Below, one piece after another: positions 27,022 through 35,769 of a stretch of 64,000 nucleotides of DNA; position 1 is the stretch's first letter; each line of letters starts with the position of its first letter. The position numbers and the translations under genes were made by a program. The notes below the pieces were generated by a model. That model worked only from the letters and a program-made list of their open reading frames with translations, was not told where the DNA came from and did no database searches. The stretch comes from Alkalibacillus almallahensis (GTDB taxonomy: Bacteria > Bacillota > Bacilli > Bacillales > Alkalibacillaceae): NCBI RefSeq assembly GCF_011761495.1, contig NZ_JAASRU010000006.1, forward strand, positions 112,998-176,997, read 5' to 3'.

Positions 27022-27513
27022 TTAAAAAATAATCACAATGAAAAACCAGACGACCATAATAGTCACGACAACAAATTTAGCTAATGCTCCACTTAGAAAG
27101 CCGATTAATGAGCCAAACACAGCACGTAATGCTTCCATCACTTGTCGGTTTTGCATGAGTTCAACAACGAAAACGGCGACTGCTGGTACGATCAGAATTC
27201 CAAATGGAGGAATAACGAATGAACCTACAATCACACCAGCCGCAGCTGTCCATTCACCAAGTTTAGAACCGCCATATCGCTTCACAAAATAACTATTCGC
27301 AATAATGTCGGCTACAATTAAGACAATCGTCAGTATCGCCATAGATAACCAGAAAACCCATGTAAGCTCGTCTGAATTTACCCCAAATTGATAAACGAAA
27401 AAGCCAGCCCACAACACAATTGGTGCTGGAATGACGGGGAAAATAACTCCTGCGTAACTTAGTGCAAATAAAGCAATGATGGCAATCCACCAAATAATAT
27501 CAAGTATTTCCAT
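27022..27513 (-). CDS. DUF456 family membrane protein
   Basis: 163 residues with about five hydrophobic helices. AGVIFPVIPAPIVLWAGFFVY near the N-terminus and DIIANSYFVKRYGGSKLGEWTAAAGVIVGSFVIPPFGILIVPAVAVFVVEL in the middle are characteristic of DUF456. Glycine-rich pairs suggest a pore or packing role; function unknown. It starts after GCGAGGT and leads into the hydrolase lipoprotein gene. Confidence 0.85.
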   Translation of the reverse strand: MEILDIIWWIAIIALFALSYAGVIFPVIPAPIVLWAGFFVYQFGVNSDELTWVFWLSMAILTIVLIVADIIANSYFVKRYGGSKLGEWTAAAGVIVGSFVIPPFGILIVPAVAVFVVELMQNRQVMEALRAVFGSLIGFLSGALAKFVVVTIMVVWFFIVIIF

Positions 27514-27686
27514 ATATACCTCGCTCTTTCATCAATAATTCCTTAGTTAAATCGTAATCCAAAGTTTCATGAATTACAATAATAGTGATAGGATTTGGTA
27601 AATAATACTGAACATCCTGCTCTAATTAGCTTGTACCAGAGACTAATTAATATTGTGATTGAGACAAAAGTTAATAATACAAAGCT

Positions 27687-27716
27687 AAACCCGAACGATT
27701 AATTGTTCGGGTTTTC
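27687..27716. terminator. Bidirectional-looking hairpin
   Basis: AAACCCGAAC/GTTCGGGTTT with an 8-nt AT loop and a TTTT run on the plus strand. It could end the minus-strand transcript of the double-psi-barrel gene. Confidence 0.5.
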
Positions 27717-27729
27717 TGCTTGAATCACG

Positions 27730-27845
27730 CTCCATCAAAACACTTCGCTTGCCGCGGGCACGGCTCGAGTCTCCTCAGCCCAAAAACGGGGCTTGCGGGG
27801 TCTCGAGACGCGTGCTGTTCCCGCAGGCGTCTACGTATTTTGACT
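27730..27845. mobile_element. Divergent copy of the GC-rich repeat (copy A)
   Basis: Shares the core GCCGCGGGCACGGCTCGAG, then GGGGTCTCGAGAC and GTGCTGTTCCCGCAGG, with the elements at 35.4, 60.3 and 62.1 kb. The outer arms differ: imperfect ends TCAAAACAC and, reversed, TCAAAATAC. It lacks the GGCTCTGTTAAAGT ends. The rest of the 27514-27930 gap shows only a terminator-like hairpin. Confidence 0.6.
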
Positions 27846-27930
27846 CCGCTTCATAAGTGAATAACTGGTATGATTTTCAAACATTCGTCTTTTGCACAAT
27901 TGACTATCCTTTTGTCCCATCCTTATTTCA

Positions 27931-28539
27931 TCATGACGTTTCAGTTAAATTAATCGATCGGATTCGCTTCGTATTCGGATGAAAGACCACATCTCCTCTG
28001 ACAGTCATATCACCTTCTGATGTACCTAATGTGAACAAATACGACTCTTTCAGGTAACCCCCTGATACATTCTCTTCTTCTTGCCACTGACTATTTTTTA
28101 TTGTGGCTCCTGGATAAGTTTGCCCGAGTACATTCCATAAAACATCACGTAATTGACCGTTTCCGTCTGTTGGAACGACCGCAATTCGAATTGGTATAAT
28201 TCCCCAATCTAAATTAGCCCCTAAGGCTTCAAACACTTGTCGATGTAAATTCAAGCGATTCTGTGGATAACCTGCTACCGTATCCACCACTTTCACCGTC
28301 ACTTCTTTACCTGTGTCTTCGAATCTCACATTTAATAATTGACCACAAGTATATGGACTGTCAGTACTAACAGCCGTTGTCATATGATTCATATCCGACC
28401 AAGCTAAATTACATTTCGTAACAGGACCACCTTCAGTCCATGTTGCGTCACCACTTATACTTTCGCCTTCATAATTCTGTCTCATCGGTGCATATAGATA
28501 AGTGGGTGGGACAAGATATTCTTCATCATTATAATACAT
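27931..28539 (-). CDS. Double-psi beta-barrel (RlpA/expansin-like) domain protein without signal peptide
   Basis: About 202 residues. Residues about 30-130 look like a double-psi beta barrel: GDATWTEGG, ACC-type Cys pair (KCNLAW and YTCGQLL), VTVKVVDTVAGYPQNRLNLHRQVFEALG with the conserved Asp, then IPIRIAVVP. The C-terminal part (DVLWNVLGQTYPGATIKNSQW...GDVVFHPNTKRIRSINL) is a separate small domain I cannot name. No signal peptide, so a spore-associated or mother-cell location is possible. ATG 28539 has GAAGGAGGA upstream. Confidence 0.65.
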   Translation of the reverse strand: MYYNDEEYLVPPTYLYAPMRQNYEGESISGDATWTEGGPVTKCNLAWSDMNHMTTAVSTDSPYTCGQLLNVRFEDTGKEVTVKVVDTVAGYPQNRLNLHRQVFEALGANLDWGIIPIRIAVVPTDGNGQLRDVLWNVLGQTYPGATIKNSQWQEEENVSGGYLKESYLFTLGTSEGDMTVRGDVVFHPNTKRIRSINLTETS

Positions 28540-28668
28540 AACCATTCCTCCTTCGTGATCTTAAACCATACATTATTCATCATATGTTCTAGACGTCTGA
28601 ATCGTTTTACTATTTCGTTAAATTGTCATACTTAAGGAAGCTTTTACATTTTCGCTGTCTTGTTTTCG

Positions 28669-28677
28669 TGGTATAAT
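28669..28677 (+). promoter_or_regulatory. Extended -10 promoter of htpX
   Basis: TGGTATAAT, a full extended -10 element about 35 bases before the htpX start; no good -35 is seen. Confidence 0.6.
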
Positions 28678-28711
28678 ACAAATGGACGATTAAGAAAGGA
28701 AGGGAAGTATA

Positions 28712-29617
28712 GTGGGTAAAAGAATCTTATTTTTCTTATTAACAAACATTCTCGTATTAACAACGATCGTCATTGTTTGGTCAGTCATCAGATCATTTAC
28801 AGACATTGGTCCAATGTATAATAACAGTGGTGGCTTAGGCATCGGTTACGTTTCACTAGGTGTATTCAGTATCCTAATCGGTTTCGCCGGTGCATTTATC
28901 TCCTTAGCAATGTCCCGTTGGATGGCTAAGAAGATGATGAAGGTACAAGTCCTTGATCCAAATGATAATTTATCGACAGCTGAACGTCAGCTCGTTGAAC
29001 GCGTTCATCGTCTCTCTCGTTCTGCTGGTTTAATGCATATGCCAGAAGTGGGTATTTATCGTTCACAAGAAGTGAACGCATTTGCAACAGGGCCATCGAA
29101 GAAAAAATCACTTGTTGCTGTTTCATCTGGACTACTCAATTCAATGGATGACGACGCCGTTGAAGGTGTGTTAGCACACGAAGTGGCACACGTTTCGAAT
29201 GGTGACATGGTCACGATGACATTATTACAAGGTGTCATTAACACCTTTGTCGTCTTCTTATCACGTATTGCTGCATCGATTGTATCGAACTTCGTAAGCG
29301 AAGAAATGCGTTTCATCGTGCACATTGGTTCGATTATCGTTTTCCAAATCTTATTCTCGATTTTAGGCAGTATGGTCGTCATGGCGTACTCACGTCACCG
29401 CGAATTCCACGCTGACCGCGGCGGTGCCGACTTAGCCGGTAAAGATAAGATGCAACACGCACTGCAATCACTGAAAAACACAGTGAACAATGCAAAAGAC
29501 AACACGAATGATGATGCGATCCAAACAATGAAAATTAATAATAAAGGCGGATTCATGAAATTACTTTCATCTCACCCTGATATGGATGAACGTATCCGCC
29601 GTTTAGAACAAAAATAA
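28712..29617 (+). CDS. htpX: Membrane zinc protease HtpX
   Basis: 301 residues. Two N-terminal membrane helices (about 5-25 and 45-67), zinc motif HEVAH at residues 156-160, two further helices (about 170-190 and 205-230), and the third ligand Glu in [13 protein letters not shown]. HtpX removes damaged membrane proteins on the cytoplasmic side. The start is GTG at 28712 behind AAGGGAAG. Single gene with its own terminator. Confidence 0.95.
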   Translation: MGKRILFFLLTNILVLTTIVIVWSVIRSFTDIGPMYNNSGGLGIGYVSLGVFSILIGFAGAFISLAMSRWMAKKMMKVQVLDPNDNLSTAERQLVERVHRLSRSAGLMHMPEVGIYRSQEVNAFATGPSKKKSLVAVSSGLLNSMDDDAVEGVLAHEVAHVSNGDMVTMTLLQGVINTFVVFLSRIAASIVSNFVSEEMRFIVHIGSIIVFQILFSILGSMVVMAYSRHREFHADRGGADLAGKDKMQHALQSLKNTVNNAKDNTNDDAIQTMKINNKGGFMKLLSSHPDMDERIRRLEQK

Positions 29618-29653
29618 AACAGGTTAGTCTCATAGCGAGGCTAACCTGTTTTA
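29616..29653. terminator. Bidirectional terminator between htpX and the flavin reductase gene
   Basis: AAAACAGGTTAG/CTAACCTGTTTT with a 14-nt loop. It lies between two convergent genes, T-rich on one side and A-rich on the other. Confidence 0.85.
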
Positions 29654-29654
29654 T

Positions 29655-30215
29655 TTATAGTGATTTAATTTGAGCCAGCTTAAATAATTCATTTAGCATT
29701 TTTTGATAATTATTAACCTCTACCTCTGGTACTTGTAAGTTACCATCTTCATCGATCAAATCAAGTACACCACTGATCATCACACGAGGCTGAGCTGGAA
29801 CTTGAATCCCTAAATGGCTCAATACTTCTCTAAGATGTAATTGCGCTTGCATCGTACCACTTTGACCAGGTGTGCAACCGACAATGCCAGCCACTTTTCC
29901 ATAGATTGAATTGTCGCCTCCTGGGCGTGTCATCCAATCAATCGCATTCTTTAGGTTCCCTGGAAATGAACCATTGTATTGAGGCGTCGCAATAAGCAAT
30001 ATATCGGCGCGTTCAACCTGATCCTTCATTCGTTGAACGGGTTCAGGGACAGGTTTTTCAATATCCTGGCTGAACACTGGCACATCTTCATATTCTAAAG
30101 ATTCATACTCCACATAATCCGGAAACATTGTTTTAGCTAAATCTAGTAACCTTTTATTTGAAGAGTCTTCGCGCAGACTACCACATATACCTACGACTTT
30201 TAAGTTGCGTTCCAT
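29655..30215 (-). CDS. NADPH-dependent FMN reductase family protein
   Basis: 186 residues, flavodoxin-like. The FMN phosphate loop GICGSLREDSSNKRLL (residues 8-23), the isoalloxazine-side TPQYNGSFPGNLKNAIDWMTRPG (about 77-99) and GCTPGQSGTMQAQLHLREVL are family hallmarks. Typically reduces quinones, azo dyes or chromate with NAD(P)H. ATG 30215 follows TTAGGAGTG; the frame runs 18 codons further up without a ribosome site. Confidence 0.9.
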   Translation of the reverse strand: MERNLKVVGICGSLREDSSNKRLLDLAKTMFPDYVEYESLEYEDVPVFSQDIEKPVPEPVQRMKDQVERADILLIATPQYNGSFPGNLKNAIDWMTRPGGDNSIYGKVAGIVGCTPGQSGTMQAQLHLREVLSHLGIQVPAQPRVMISGVLDLIDEDGNLQVPEVEVNNYQKMLNELFKLAQIKSL

Positions 30216-30287
30216 AATTTGAGTCACTCCTAAGCTATTTAATTCACCACATCCATCATAACGATTCACAAGAATATTCTCAAATTA

Positions 30288-30312
30288 AAAGAAGGGGTCA
30301 CTCCCCCTTCTT
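30288..30312 (-). terminator. Terminator of the ywfO-ywgA operon
   Basis: On the minus strand AAGAAGGGG pairs with CCCCTTCTT, followed by TTAATTT. It begins at the ywgA stop codon. Confidence 0.75.
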
Positions 30313-30808
30313 AGTGTGCATTTAATTGGTCAATAAACTGCCAAGCCGCTTCAAAATCGTCAGCTGTGTAGTTTTGTTGACTCTTAACGGTTTGCACTTT
30401 TTCTTCGATTTCATCCTTTGAGAAATCCTCAAAGTAAAGCATGGTCGAGACTAATTCAAGAAATTTCGAACTATGTTCATCCATTTCTTCAATTAGAGTT
30501 GTCATATTCTCTGGTCTTAAATCTGATTGCTCTAAAAAGTGAACGCCTCGGTCCGTTAGTTGATAACGATATTGATAATAGCCTTTTTCTTTTTCGCGTT
30601 CTTCTTCGATGAATCCTAAATTGCATAACTCTTCTATTCGTGTCGATAACTCTTCAGAATATGGACCATAAAAATGAAAAGTATAACGTTCTGAAAAATC
30701 AAAGCCACTTTTCTTCAGAATATAAACCATCTTTTGCAGTCGTTTACGTCCGACAATTTCATCTGCCTGTTCAAAAAACGCCATCAACTTTGCATGATCC
30801 TCTAACAT
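30311..30808 (-). CDS. ywgA: YwgA family protein
   Basis: About 165 residues. HAKLMAFFEQADEIVGRKRLQKMVYILKKSGFDF...YHFHFYGPYS-like wording (here TFHFYGPYSEELSTRIEEL) and YQLTDRG identify the YwgA family, a winged-helix-like protein of unknown function in Bacillus. ATG 30808 has AAGGAG eight bases upstream; GTG 30814 is too close. 12 bases after the HD-protein gene, same transcript. Confidence 0.85.
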   Translation of the reverse strand: MLEDHAKLMAFFEQADEIVGRKRLQKMVYILKKSGFDFSERYTFHFYGPYSEELSTRIEELCNLGFIEEEREKEKGYYQYRYQLTDRGVHFLEQSDLRPENMTTLIEEMDEHSSKFLELVSTMLYFEDFSKDEIEEKVQTVKSQQNYTADDFEAAWQFIDQLNAH

Positions 30809-30820
30809 GAGCACAACTCC

Positions 30821-32119
30821 TTACCCTTTTAAAATGTCATATATCCGCTGTTTACTAACATCGTCATCTGGCAATTGATCAATTAAATCCTTCGCAAAAT
30901 ACAACTTATGGTCGGTTCGTTTTTTACCGGAAATGGATTCAACAATTTCAGATTGCCTAGAGAGTTCCTTCAATTCACCTGAAGGTAACTGTAAATGAAT
31001 CGGCAAGCGCTCTTCCTCTTCACCAGGGCGATAAAAGTCATATGGTAAATCAGAAGAGGAATCAACCTCTAAATAATAAGTTGGATCAACACCTGCTTGA
31101 ATGAAACTTTCTTTTAGCTCGATTAATTGTTGATACTGATCAGCTGGATCAAATTCTATATATTTAAATAAGTCACGATCAACAAATCGGCGACATAAAT
31201 CCGCTAAAATCTCGTCATCTTCCTCCTGCCAAATATGAAAGTAATAAAACACCACATTTTCATCCAGTTTCAAATAATCATCTAAGGTCACTTCTTGCTC
31301 GAAGAAACTTTCAAAATGGCGAGGTTTTAATTTAAACTGAAAATCATCAGCAAAATACAATTCTTTAGCACGATGTAAGATTTTCGATAAGATCACTTCT
31401 GCACTTCGAGTCACAGGATGGAAATACACTTGCCAGTACATTTGATAACGACTCATAATATAGTCTTCTACGGCATGCATTCCACTTTCTTTAATTACCA
31501 TTTGATCTTCCTTCGGTCGCATGACACGAAGAATTCTTTCCATATCAAAATGTCCATAACTAACGCCAGTGAAATACGCATCACGCTGAAGATAGTCCAT
31601 TCGGTCCGCATCAATTTGGCTCGAAATCAAACTCACAACCAACTTATTAGAATACGTCTTATGTATAACATCAGCGACATCTTGCGGAAATTGCGGGTCA
31701 ACACGTTTTAAAATAGCATTAATTTGCGTATCACCTAAGATAATTTTCCGCGTGAAATCTTCATGATCTAAATCGAAAACTTTCTCAAATGAATGGGAAA
31801 AAGGGCCATGGCCTAAGTCATGTAAAAGCGCCGCACACAAACATAACAACCGCTCATCATCGTTCCAAAATGGTTCTTCACGGAAGTTCTCTATAATCCG
31901 TCTCACAATCTCATAAACTCCTAATGAATGATTAAAGCGACTATGTTCAGCGCCATGAAAGGTCAAATAAGTCGTTCCGAGTTGTTTAATACGTCTGAGT
32001 CGTTGAAATTCACGTGCGCCAATAAGATCCCAAATGACGCGATCACGGACATGAATATAACGATGGACAGGATCTTTAAATACTTTTTCTTCGTCTAATT
32101 TTTCATCACGATATGCCAT
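30821..32119 (-). CDS. ywfO: HD domain protein YwfO (dNTP triphosphohydrolase-like)
   Basis: 432 residues. The N-terminus VFKDPVHRYIHVRDRVIWDLIGAREFQRLRRIKQLGTTYLTFHGAEHSRFNHSLGVYEIVRRI carries the first His. The HD pair is in LCAALLHDLGHGPFSHSFE (about residue 100), and IDADRMDYLQRDAYFTG follows. It is in the same superfamily as dGTPases and SAMHD1-like enzymes; B. subtilis YwfO is its obvious counterpart. AGAAAGGTC ribosome site. The 32120-32267 gap shows nothing. Confidence 0.9.
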   Translation of the reverse strand: MAYRDEKLDEEKVFKDPVHRYIHVRDRVIWDLIGAREFQRLRRIKQLGTTYLTFHGAEHSRFNHSLGVYEIVRRIIENFREEPFWNDDERLLCLCAALLHDLGHGPFSHSFEKVFDLDHEDFTRKIILGDTQINAILKRVDPQFPQDVADVIHKTYSNKLVVSLISSQIDADRMDYLQRDAYFTGVSYGHFDMERILRVMRPKEDQMVIKESGMHAVEDYIMSRYQMYWQVYFHPVTRSAEVILSKILHRAKELYFADDFQFKLKPRHFESFFEQEVTLDDYLKLDENVVFYYFHIWQEEDDEILADLCRRFVDRDLFKYIEFDPADQYQQLIELKESFIQAGVDPTYYLEVDSSSDLPYDFYRPGEEEERLPIHLQLPSGELKELSRQSEIVESISGKKRTDHKLYFAKDLIDQLPDDDVSKQRIYDILKG

Positions 32120-32267
32120 TTTCCCCGACCTTTCTTTTCACAACTCTTATTTCGTTTTCTCTAGTCATATTATAGCTTGTTTCGACATCCATTAAAACCC
32201 AACCTCCTACCTAACATCCTTCATCAAACCGCTTACTTACTAGGCATGCCAACTGCTTAAAAATTTA

Positions 32268-33188
32268 TTATTTTTCTTTCCAGGGTTGTAGTAATTGATC
32301 AACATCATGGATCGATACGCTTTGAAATCGAATCGTTGAGCCTGGTCTTAACTGAGCACATTTCCAGTGATCAGCCGTAATGACCGTGCCAACCGTTGTG
32401 TAACCACCTGTTGTTTGCCGGTCTGCCAATAGCATCATTGGCTGCCCACTTGCAGGCACTTGAATTGTCCCAAAACTCACGACATCAGAAACCATATTGT
32501 CATTCGTTTGATGAATTAAAGGTTGATCATGATGTAGTTGGCACCCCATACGGTCGCCTTTTTGAAACGTATAAGTCACCTGAAAGAAGTGCTCCAAAGA
32601 CTCGTTCGATAAACGTTCAGCGTAGGGACTTAAGATAACTCGTAATGTCATGTGTTTCGTATATTCAGGAATTAATTCGGGTGATAATTGTTGTTCGACT
32701 ACTGCTTCCGTGACTTTGTCGGTAGCATACACCTGATCACCTGTTGTTAATTTCCGGCCTAACTGACCTTTCTCGAACACCGATTGACTACCTAACCAAG
32801 TTTGAGAATCAATACCTCCTGTGACACAAAGGTAAGCACGCGCCCCTTTCACCGGACGCTCGAAAGAAAGTGTCTGTCCAGATTCAACTTTGAACGTTTG
32901 CCATAAAGGAATAATTTCTCCATCTAATGTTGCATATAAGTCTGCACCTGTTACACAAATGACGGCTTCCTCTATAAAAGTAAGTGTTACGCCACCTAGT
33001 GTGATTTCTAATGCTGCATGTCCTTGATCATTATTCAATAGTTGATTCCCCGTAATTAACGCATAGCGGTCCATTGCGCCAGAAACAGGAATGCCTAAAT
33101 GCTGATAACCTGGTCGACCTAAGTCTTGTACCGTTAAAGGCAATTGGGCAGATTCGACTCGTAATAATGGTCGTGTCTCATTAGTCAT
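32268..33188 (-). CDS. pxpC: 5-oxoprolinase subunit C / KipA-type biotin-dependent carboxyltransferase-like
   Basis: About 306 residues. SAQLPLTVQDLGRPGYQHLGIPVSGAMDRYALITGNQLLNNDQGHAALEITLGG (from residue 9) and the late QTTGGYTTVGTVITADHWKCAQLRPG are the family signature. With PxpA and PxpB it cleaves 5-oxoproline to glutamate using ATP. GTG 33197 and ATG 33188 are both in frame; neither has a strong ribosome site, so translation is probably coupled to pxpA, which it overlaps. Confidence 0.9.
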   Translation of the reverse strand: MTNETRPLLRVESAQLPLTVQDLGRPGYQHLGIPVSGAMDRYALITGNQLLNNDQGHAALEITLGGVTLTFIEEAVICVTGADLYATLDGEIIPLWQTFKVESGQTLSFERPVKGARAYLCVTGGIDSQTWLGSQSVFEKGQLGRKLTTGDQVYATDKVTEAVVEQQLSPELIPEYTKHMTLRVILSPYAERLSNESLEHFFQVTYTFQKGDRMGCQLHHDQPLIHQTNDNMVSDVVSFGTIQVPASGQPMMLLADRQTTGGYTTVGTVITADHWKCAQLRPGSTIRFQSVSIHDVDQLLQPWKEK

Positions 33189-33945
33189 GGGAATCACATG
33201 CCTTAATCACGACTCCTTCATCTTGCAAATACTCTCGAATAAATCGTGCGTGTTGATACGCATCTTCTCCGTCACCATGAAAACAAATCGTTTCGCCTTT
33301 TAAATGAATTCGCTCGCCACCTGGGGTTCTGACACCATGGTAAAAAACAATTTGCTGGACCTGTTCTTTTATATCATCCACCTCAGTCAATACAGCTCGA
33401 TTTTGACCACGTGGTGTCAACAAACCTTCCTGTGTATACGTTCTGTCAGCGAATACTTCTGAAACCACCTCTAGACCAATAGCCTCTCCTGCCTCAAGCA
33501 AAGCGCTATTAGCTAATCCAAATAACAATAAATTATGATCGACATCAAAAACAGCTTGAGCAATAGCACGAGCGACTTCTCGGTCTTTAGCAGCTAAGTT
33601 ATATAAAGCACCATGGGGTTTCACATGATGTAACGATGTCTGATGCGCGCGGCAAACAGCTTGCAGTGCTCCAATTTGATACACCATTAATTGATAGATT
33701 TCTTCTGAGGTCATTTCGATATGGCGACGTCCAAAACCGATTAAATCTGGATAACCAGGATGCGCACCAATTTTCACATTCTTATCAACAGCTTGTTTAA
33801 CGACCTGATGCATGACACGGTAATCACCACCATGGAAACCACAGGCGACATTGACAGACGAAACAACATCCATCAGACGTTGATCATCACCTATCTTATA
33901 AGGTCCAAAACTTTCACCAATATCAGCATTTAAATCAACTTCCAT
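33181..33945 (-). CDS. pxpA: 5-oxoprolinase subunit A, LamB/YcsF family
   Basis: About 254 residues. MEVDLNADIGESFGPYKIGDDQRLMDVVSSVNVACGFHGGD opens the protein exactly as in the family. KIGAHPGYPD, HHVKPHGALYN and the late TICFHGDGEDAYQHARFIRE follow. Catalytic partner of PxpBC in ATP-dependent opening of 5-oxoproline. ATG 33945 follows GAGGAGGGG; it begins two bases after the pxpB stop. Confidence 0.93.
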   Translation of the reverse strand: MEVDLNADIGESFGPYKIGDDQRLMDVVSSVNVACGFHGGDYRVMHQVVKQAVDKNVKIGAHPGYPDLIGFGRRHIEMTSEEIYQLMVYQIGALQAVCRAHQTSLHHVKPHGALYNLAAKDREVARAIAQAVFDVDHNLLLFGLANSALLEAGEAIGLEVVSEVFADRTYTQEGLLTPRGQNRAVLTEVDDIKEQVQQIVFYHGVRTPGGERIHLKGETICFHGDGEDAYQHARFIREYLQDEGVVIKACDSHD

Positions 33946-33947
33946 TC

Positions 33948-34664
33948 TCACCCCTCCTCAATAAAGTCTTCTATTCGACCATCTTGTTTAATTGCTTCGT
34001 ATGTTTCTTTAGTGACCGACTGGAACGTTAACCAATCACCCATTTTAATCAATGTCGGATCCTCAGATTCTGGATTATACAGTTGAATAGGGGTATGTCC
34101 GATGATTTGCCACCCCCCAGGGGAATCTACTGGATAAACACCCGTCTGTGCACCTGCAATCCCAACACTCCCAGCTGGCACATGAGCTCTCGGTGTCGTT
34201 AACCTTGGAGTTTCTAATGTTGAATCTAAACCACCCATATACGGAAATCCAGGTAGAAACCCGATCATATAGACACGATAATAGGGTGCCGTGTGGCGTT
34301 CGATGACTTCTTTCTCCGTTAACTGATGAGCTTGTGCAAGTTGAGCTAAATCAGGAGCATAAAGCGCTTCATCATAACAAACAGGCAAATGAATCGTCCG
34401 CCGTTGTGGCGAGCTGTTAGATGAGTCATCTTGATTCAATATGTCTTGAATCAAATCTGTCATCTCATCATAATCTGTTTGGCGCCAATTATAATACACA
34501 GCAATGGATCGATAAGTGGGAACGATATCTGTGACATAATGCAAATCTGCCTGTTGAATCATTTGATAATGATGCACCACATCATCATGAATCGCTGGCG
34601 ATATCGTTTCACCTAGGACTACAACGACAGCTTCATTGCCCAATGGATACATGGAAAATCGCAT
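33948..34664 (-). CDS. pxpB: 5-oxoprolinase subunit B / KipI-type
   Basis: About 238 residues. PLGNEAVVVVLGETISPAIHDDVVHHYQMI at the start, VCYDEALYAPDLAQLAQAHQLTEKEVIERHTAPYYRVYMIGFLPGFPYMGGLD in the middle, and ASVPAGSVGIAGAQTGVYP-like wording (here HVPAGSVGIAGAQTGVYPVDSPGGW) are diagnostic. B. subtilis KipI of this family also binds sporulation kinase KinA. The start ATG 34664 overlaps the pcp stop by one base; the longer frame has no ribosome site. Confidence 0.92.
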   Translation of the reverse strand: MRFSMYPLGNEAVVVVLGETISPAIHDDVVHHYQMIQQADLHYVTDIVPTYRSIAVYYNWRQTDYDEMTDLIQDILNQDDSSNSSPQRRTIHLPVCYDEALYAPDLAQLAQAHQLTEKEVIERHTAPYYRVYMIGFLPGFPYMGGLDSTLETPRLTTPRAHVPAGSVGIAGAQTGVYPVDSPGGWQIIGHTPIQLYNPESEDPTLIKMGDWLTFQSVTKETYEAIKQDGRIEDFIEEG

Positions 34665-35278
34665 TATGAATCGGCTCCAATGGTATTCAGACATATTTCT
34701 ACAGCTCGTTGTAAATCTGACTGCGACCAACTGGGTAGTTTTCCATGCTGAATCGCCAGTTCATGAGAAGCCGGCATATGAATGAAACCACACGATATCT
34801 GTTCAGCTTGCGATTTAATTGTATAAAGCGCTCGATACATCACATGATTACACAGATAAGTCCCAGCTGAATTAGATATCTCAGCTGGATAACCTGCTTC
34901 TTTCATTTGATCGACCATTTTTTGAATCGGTAATGTTGAGAAGATCCCATCTGGACCATCTTCTACAATTGGTTCTCCATCAGGAATATAGCCCTGATTA
35001 TCCGCTTCAACGCCTCCATTGCAATTAATCGCAATTCTTTCAGGTGTAACCTTATGCCGACCTCCCGCTAAACCTAATGCCACAATCGCATCAGGTTCTA
35101 AGTCACTAATAGCTTGAGTTATTGCTTCGCCACTTGTCGCAAAATCAACGGGTAATATACGGCTAATAATTTCATATTCACCTATTTGTTGCCCATCTAA
35201 AGCTTCGGCAATTGTTTTCGTTGGATTAATTGGGAAATTTAAAAATGGTTCGAAACCTGTTAATAGTAATCGTTTCAT
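34664..35278 (-). CDS. pcp: Pyrrolidone-carboxylate peptidase
   Basis: 204 residues. LLLTGFEPFLNFPINPT (residues 4-20), then the catalytic triad: Glu80 in TPERIAINCN, Cys143 in SNSAGTYLCNHVMY and His167 in FIHMPA. Removes N-terminal pyroglutamate from peptides, producing the 5-oxoproline that the three downstream Pxp subunits convert to glutamate. First gene of the pcp-pxpB-pxpA-pxpC operon. Confidence 0.95.
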   Translation of the reverse strand: MKRLLLTGFEPFLNFPINPTKTIAEALDGQQIGEYEIISRILPVDFATSGEAITQAISDLEPDAIVALGLAGGRHKVTPERIAINCNGGVEADNQGYIPDGEPIVEDGPDGIFSTLPIQKMVDQMKEAGYPAEISNSAGTYLCNHVMYRALYTIKSQAEQISCGFIHMPASHELAIQHGKLPSWSQSDLQRAVEICLNTIGADS

Positions 35279-35349
35279 GATTGGTCCACCTTAACTATTT
35301 TAAAATTATCACTATTTTAACATTTTTCGCCCCTTCCATTAAGCACTAT

Positions 35350-35706
35350 TAGTTTTTGTTTTAGTATTAATTTGTTGAGTTAATATTTAAATAGTTTAGC
35401 ACTGAGTTGTTGAATTGTGAGAAGCGAAGGTGGCGACTCCTGGTCAACTAAGTTCGGTCACGTCCTGTGACCAACGTTGACATTAGGCCGTCCGGGCCGT
35501 CACGGGAACAGCACGTGTCTCGAGACCCCGCAGGCCATGCCTTTAGGCCGAGGGATGCACCTGCGTCTTCTCGTAACGCTTCGAAGTAGCTTCCTCGGTG
35601 CAAGTAGCAAAGAAGCTTATTCGATGTAGTTGCCTGGCTCGAGCCGTGCCCGCGGAAAGCGTCCGCCGAAAGCGGATCACAATATCAACAACGGGCTTTA
35701 CAAAAC
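35350..35706. mobile_element. Composite copy of the GC-rich repeat with two internal insertions (copy B)
   Basis: Relative to the clean 208-bp element at 62.1 kb, this copy keeps the arm GTTGTTGAATTGTGAGAAGCGAAGGTGGCGACTCCTG-type sequence (35404-35442) and the core. It gains about 60 bp at 35443-35502 and about 82 bp at 35554-35635. The first insertion is a nested palindrome: GTCAAC outside GGTCAC, then GTGACC and GTTGAC. The left end is degraded. It fills the 35279-35700 gap. Confidence 0.65.
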
Positions 35707-35728
35707 TTTTCTTTTAATTGTTCAAGTT

Positions 35729-35737
35729 TGCTATAAT
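35729..35737 (+). promoter_or_regulatory. Extended -10 promoter of lipL
   Basis: TGCTATAAT, a perfect extended -10, about 30 bases before lipL and only 25 bases from the end of the repeat element. Confidence 0.6.
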
Positions 35738-35769
35738 GAAGGAAGTTCAAACAAAAAGGATCGATGAAG

